Origin: Gemmatimonadota bacterium
GTDB taxonomy: Bacteria; Gemmatimonadota; Gemmatimonadetes; Gemmatimonadales; GWC2-71-9
NCBI GenBank assembly: GCA_003222235.1
Contig: QHVD01000328.1
Span: forward strand, 1-7,584
Direction of reading: 5' to 3'
DNA: 7,584 bases
Shown here: in pieces, positions 5,868 through 7,584 of the stretch
How the letters are laid out: each line of letters begins with the position of its first letter
How positions within the stretch are numbered: the stretch's first letter is position 1
Translations under genes and position numbers: made by a program
The notes under the pieces: model-generated
What the model saw: only the letters and a program-made list of their open reading frames with translations
The model's database searches: none
Told to the model about the DNA's origin: nothing

Positions 5868-6923
5868 CTAGACGACCGCCACGCGGCCGGGCGTCCCCGC
5901 CGTCACGCGCCCGATGATCGCCGCGGTGGGAGCGTCCTCGTGTTGCAACGCCGCTACCAGGTCCGGCGCGCGGTCGGGGGGGACCGCGATCAGGAGACCG
6001 CCCGACGTCTGCGCGTCGGCGAGCAGTATCCGAACGGCCTCGCCAATCCCACTCGCGAACGTCACCCCCTCCGCGACGCTCGCCAGATTACGCTCGGTTC
6101 CGCCGGGGATGGCGCCGCGCTCCGCCATTTCGCGCGCCCGTGGGATCAGGGGCACCGCCGCCGCCGTGATCTCGGCGGCCACGCCGCTCGCCTCGAGCAA
6201 GCTGCGGAGATGCCCCAGAAGGCCGAACCCGGTCACATCCGTCGCCGCGTGGACGCCAACCGCGACCATCGCCCGGGCGGCGCCGGCGTTGAGGGTCGTC
6301 ATCACGGTGACGGCGGGCTCGAGGTCCGCCTCGGAGAGGAGATCGCGCTTCAGCGCGGTCGTCAGCACGCCGGTGCCGATGGGCTTCGTGAGCACGAGCA
6401 GGTCGCCCGGCCGCGCCGCGGCGTTCGTCACGATCCGATCGGGATGGGCCTCGCCGATCGCCACCATCCCGTACTTCGGCTCCGGATCGTCCACCGAGTG
6501 GCCGCCCACGATGAAAGCGCCGGCTTCCCGGGCCGCGTCGGCGCCGCCCCGCAGCACCTCGCCCAGCAGCTCGAACGGCAGCTTGCCGCGCGGCCAGCCG
6601 ACGATGTTGAGGGCGAAGAGGGGCGTGGCGGCCATCGCGTAGAGGTCCGAGAAGGCGTTGGCCGCGGCGATGCGGCCGTATGCGTACGGGTCGTCCACGA
6701 TGGGCGTGAAAAAATCCACCGTCGCCACGATCGCGCGATCCGCCGTCAGCCTGATGACTGCGGCGTCGTCACGAGTGGAGGCGTCGACGAGGATCCGAGG
6801 ATCCGTCGCGACCGGCACGTGGCGCAAGACCTGCGCCAACTCGGCGGGGCCGAGCTTGCAGGCTCAGCCCGCGCCGTGCGAGAAGCGCGTCAGCCGGATC
6901 GCGGCCGTGGGTTCGGTGGACAT
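5868..6923 (-). CDS. selD: Selenophosphate synthetase SelD, itself a selenoprotein (in-frame UGA = Sec20)
   Basis: SelD makes selenophosphate from selenide and ATP, the selenium donor for selenocysteine and for selenouridine in tRNA. Translation from the ATG at 6923-6921 gives MSTEPTAAIRLTRFSHGAG, then UGA at 6864-6866, then ACKLGPAELAQVLRH. E. coli SelD has GAGCGCK here with catalytic Cys17 and Lys20, so the UGA falls exactly on the catalytic Cys and Lys23 matches Lys20. Read as Sec, the protein is 351 residues, close to the usual length; the family segment VDFFTPIVDDPYAYGRIAAANAFSDLYAM starts at residue 69. Without readthrough the first usable start is TTG at 6839, which removes the catalytic residue and Lys23. 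The gene begins 17 nt after the membrane-protein stop, with no strong Shine-Dalgarno site. A SECIS-like hairpin follows the UGA. The host must have SelA, SelB and tRNA-Sec elsewhere if this reading is right. Confidence 0.93.
6821..6837 (-). promoter_or_regulatory. Putative bacterial SECIS hairpin in selD
   Basis: On the mRNA strand GGCGCA (6837-6832) pairs perfectly with UGCGCC (6826-6821) around the loop GGUCU (6831-6827). The loop starts 32 nt after the UGA, within the distance I recall for bacterial SECIS elements (about 16-37 nt), and its first two bases are G, the conserved feature. The core GCAGGUCU also occurs in the E. coli fdhF SECIS apical stem-loop, where SelB binds. A second hairpin, CUCGGC-CCC-GCCGAG at 6840-6854, lies between the UGA and this one and may stack below it. 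The structure is read by eye and not folded computationally. Confidence 0.72.
6864..6866 (-). other. UGA selenocysteine codon (Sec20 of SelD)
   Basis: TGA on the minus strand, codon 20 of selD, lies between GAG and ACKLGP at the position of the catalytic Cys. The same frame is conserved SelD sequence on both sides of it, so it is recoded and not a true stop or a frameshift. Confidence 0.9.
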
Positions 6924-6940
6924 GGTCTAGCGAAGATACT

Positions 6941-7291
6941 CTAATCGAGTCTCCAGGCGAGAATGGCTCCGGCGACGACGTAGCGGGCGAGGTCGACCGC
7001 CAGCCCGCGCAGCTCCGTGCGCGGCTCTCCCTGCGACAGGCGCTGCACGCCCACCAGGATGCCCACGATCGCGAACAGGAGCCACCAGCCGCCGTGACCG
7101 AGCGAGTCGAACCAGAGCGCGGCGAACAGCGTCAGCGCGGCCGCCTCGATTGCCCGCAGCATGACATCCGCGCCGCGCCGAGTGGGCCGGCGCGGGGGAC
7201 GCTCGCTCGCAAACCGGGGATCGAGCGGCCACGCCAGCACGAACAGCACGGTGACGGGAAGCCAGGCGAGCAGCAGCCGCGCGAGCGTCAT
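6941..7291 (-). CDS. Small four-helix membrane protein of unknown function
   Basis: This 116-residue protein has four hydrophobic stretches that look like inner-membrane helices: about 4-22, 44-62 (AIEAAALTLFAALWFDSLG), 67-84 (GGWWLLFAIVGILVGVQR) and 98-114. A basic Pro/Arg-rich segment (about 30-40, RPPRRPTRRG) joins helices one and two and probably lies in the cytoplasm. I do not recognise a family and assign no function. The gene starts 13 nt after the stop of the deacylase-like gene and ends 17 nt before selD, so it is probably co-transcribed with both. Another minus-strand frame covering 6927-7298 is Arg/Ala-rich without hydrophobic helices and is a shadow of this one. The start at 7291 has only a weak GGA just upstream. 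Confidence 0.72.
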   Translation of the reverse strand: MTLARLLLAWLPVTVLFVLAWPLDPRFASERPPRRPTRRGADVMLRAIEAAALTLFAALWFDSLGHGGWWLLFAIVGILVGVQRLSQGEPRTELRGLAVDLARYVVAGAILAWRLD

Positions 7292-7304
7292 TCCGCACGA
7301 CTCG

Positions 7305-7584
7305 CTACGGTTGCGGCTTCCGGCGCCGCTCCGACGGGACGTACCCGGGTCCGCGGAGGCCGCGGCCCGGCCGCGCCGTGGTGAGCTTCCCGTGGTCGAG
7401 CACCTTCTGTCCGTTCACGAACACATACGCAACCCCCACGGACGGCTGGTGCGGCCGCTCGAAAGTCGCGCGGTCGCCGACGGTCGCAGGGTCGAACACC
7501 GTGACGTCGGCGAACATTCCCGGGCGCAGGAGACCGCGGTCGACGAGGCCCACGCGCTGCGCGGCGAGCGAGGTCATCTTGCGC
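7305..7584 (-). CDS. N-acyl-D-amino-acid deacylase family amidohydrolase, C-terminal fragment (5' end beyond the right edge)
   Basis: About 92 C-terminal residues are present, ending at the TAG at 7307-7305; the frame is open to the right edge. The sequence has RKMTSLAAQRVGL, DRGLLRPGMFADVTVFDP, VFVNGQKVLDHGK and the closing TTARPGRGLRGPG. This is the typical C-terminus of D-aminoacylase/dihydroorotase-like amidohydrolases (N-acyl-D-amino-acid deacylases), where the returning beta-sandwich segment carries GxxADxxxFDP and a VNG-x-x-V-x-x-G-x-x-T hairpin. Family members hydrolyse N-acyl-D-amino acids or related amides in a zinc-containing TIM barrel. The metal-binding residues are outside the window, so substrate and activity cannot be judged. 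The Arg/Lys/Pro-rich tail after LRGPG is not part of the family core. Confidence 0.88.
   Translation of the reverse strand, partial: RKMTSLAAQRVGLVDRGLLRPGMFADVTVFDPATVGDRATFERPHQPSVGVAYVFVNGQKVLDHGKLTTARPGRGLRGPGYVPSERRRKPQP

Noticed and set aside
5868..6839. selD starting at TTG 6839
   Set aside because: This start drops the conserved N-terminus and the catalytic residue. The same frame continues upstream through the UGA with perfect SelD similarity.
6829..6863. Single long hairpin starting right after the UGA (outer stem GCCUGC/GCAGGU) as the SECIS
   Set aside because: Its apical loop would be CCC without the conserved G, and forming its outer stem would break the perfect GGUCU-loop hairpin, which fits bacterial SECIS rules better.
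4346..6944. Two very long overlapping plus-strand frames (523 and 687 residues)
   Set aside because: They run antisense through RNase H, the stress protein and selD. The products are Arg/Ala/Pro-rich without domains, and the minus-strand genes are clearly recognisable.

Overview
The window is a dense, G+C-rich bacterial segment (roughly two thirds or more G+C by eye). All eleven genes I can support lie on the minus strand, so transcription runs from the right edge to the left. The long plus-strand reading frames are antisense shadows of these genes. A predicted outer-membrane beta-barrel, a predicted secreted lipoprotein and an N-acyl-D-amino-acid deacylase-like gene suggest a Gram-negative soil or sediment bacterium. 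Gemmatimonadota, Acidobacteriota or Methylomirabilota/Rokubacteria-like lineages would fit, but no marker gene here settles it. No tRNA, rRNA, CRISPR array, transposase or phage gene was seen.

In the order of transcription: the 3' end of a D-aminoacylase-type amidohydrolase (7305 to right edge); a small four-helix membrane protein (6941-7291); selenophosphate synthetase selD (5868-6923), which reads through an in-frame UGA at 6864-6866 as selenocysteine; a 78-residue protein of unknown function (5617-5853); a tandem-domain universal stress protein (4859-5611); an RNase HI-like protein missing two of the four canonical catalytic acids (4270-4857); a dCMP deaminase (3780-4283) that starts inside the RNase H gene; a beta-barrel fused to an amicyanin-like copper domain (2641-3732); a double zinc-ribbon protein (1962-2579); an isocitrate/isopropylmalate dehydrogenase family enzyme (889-1965) overlapping the previous gene by 4 bp; and a YVTN-type beta-propeller lipoprotein (left edge to 817).

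From 7584 to about 3780 the gene spacings are 17 bp or less, or the genes overlap, which suggests one operon or strongly coupled transcription. Its members (selenium activation, stress protein, nucleotide metabolism) form no obvious single pathway. Gaps of 47, 61 and 71 bp follow, one of them filled by a 10-bp tandem repeat.

The strongest observation is selD. Its true start lies 84 bp upstream of the start a standard gene finder would choose. The UGA replaces the active-site Cys codon, and a hairpin with a GGUCU loop, the same loop core as the E. coli fdhF SECIS, lies 32 nt downstream. The host should therefore encode SelA, SelB and tRNA-Sec elsewhere. Other notable points are the degenerate RNase H, the barrel-cupredoxin fusion, an Asp-to-Ala change at the coenzyme-binding position of the dehydrogenase, and an 8-bp tandem repeat within the dehydrogenase coding sequence.
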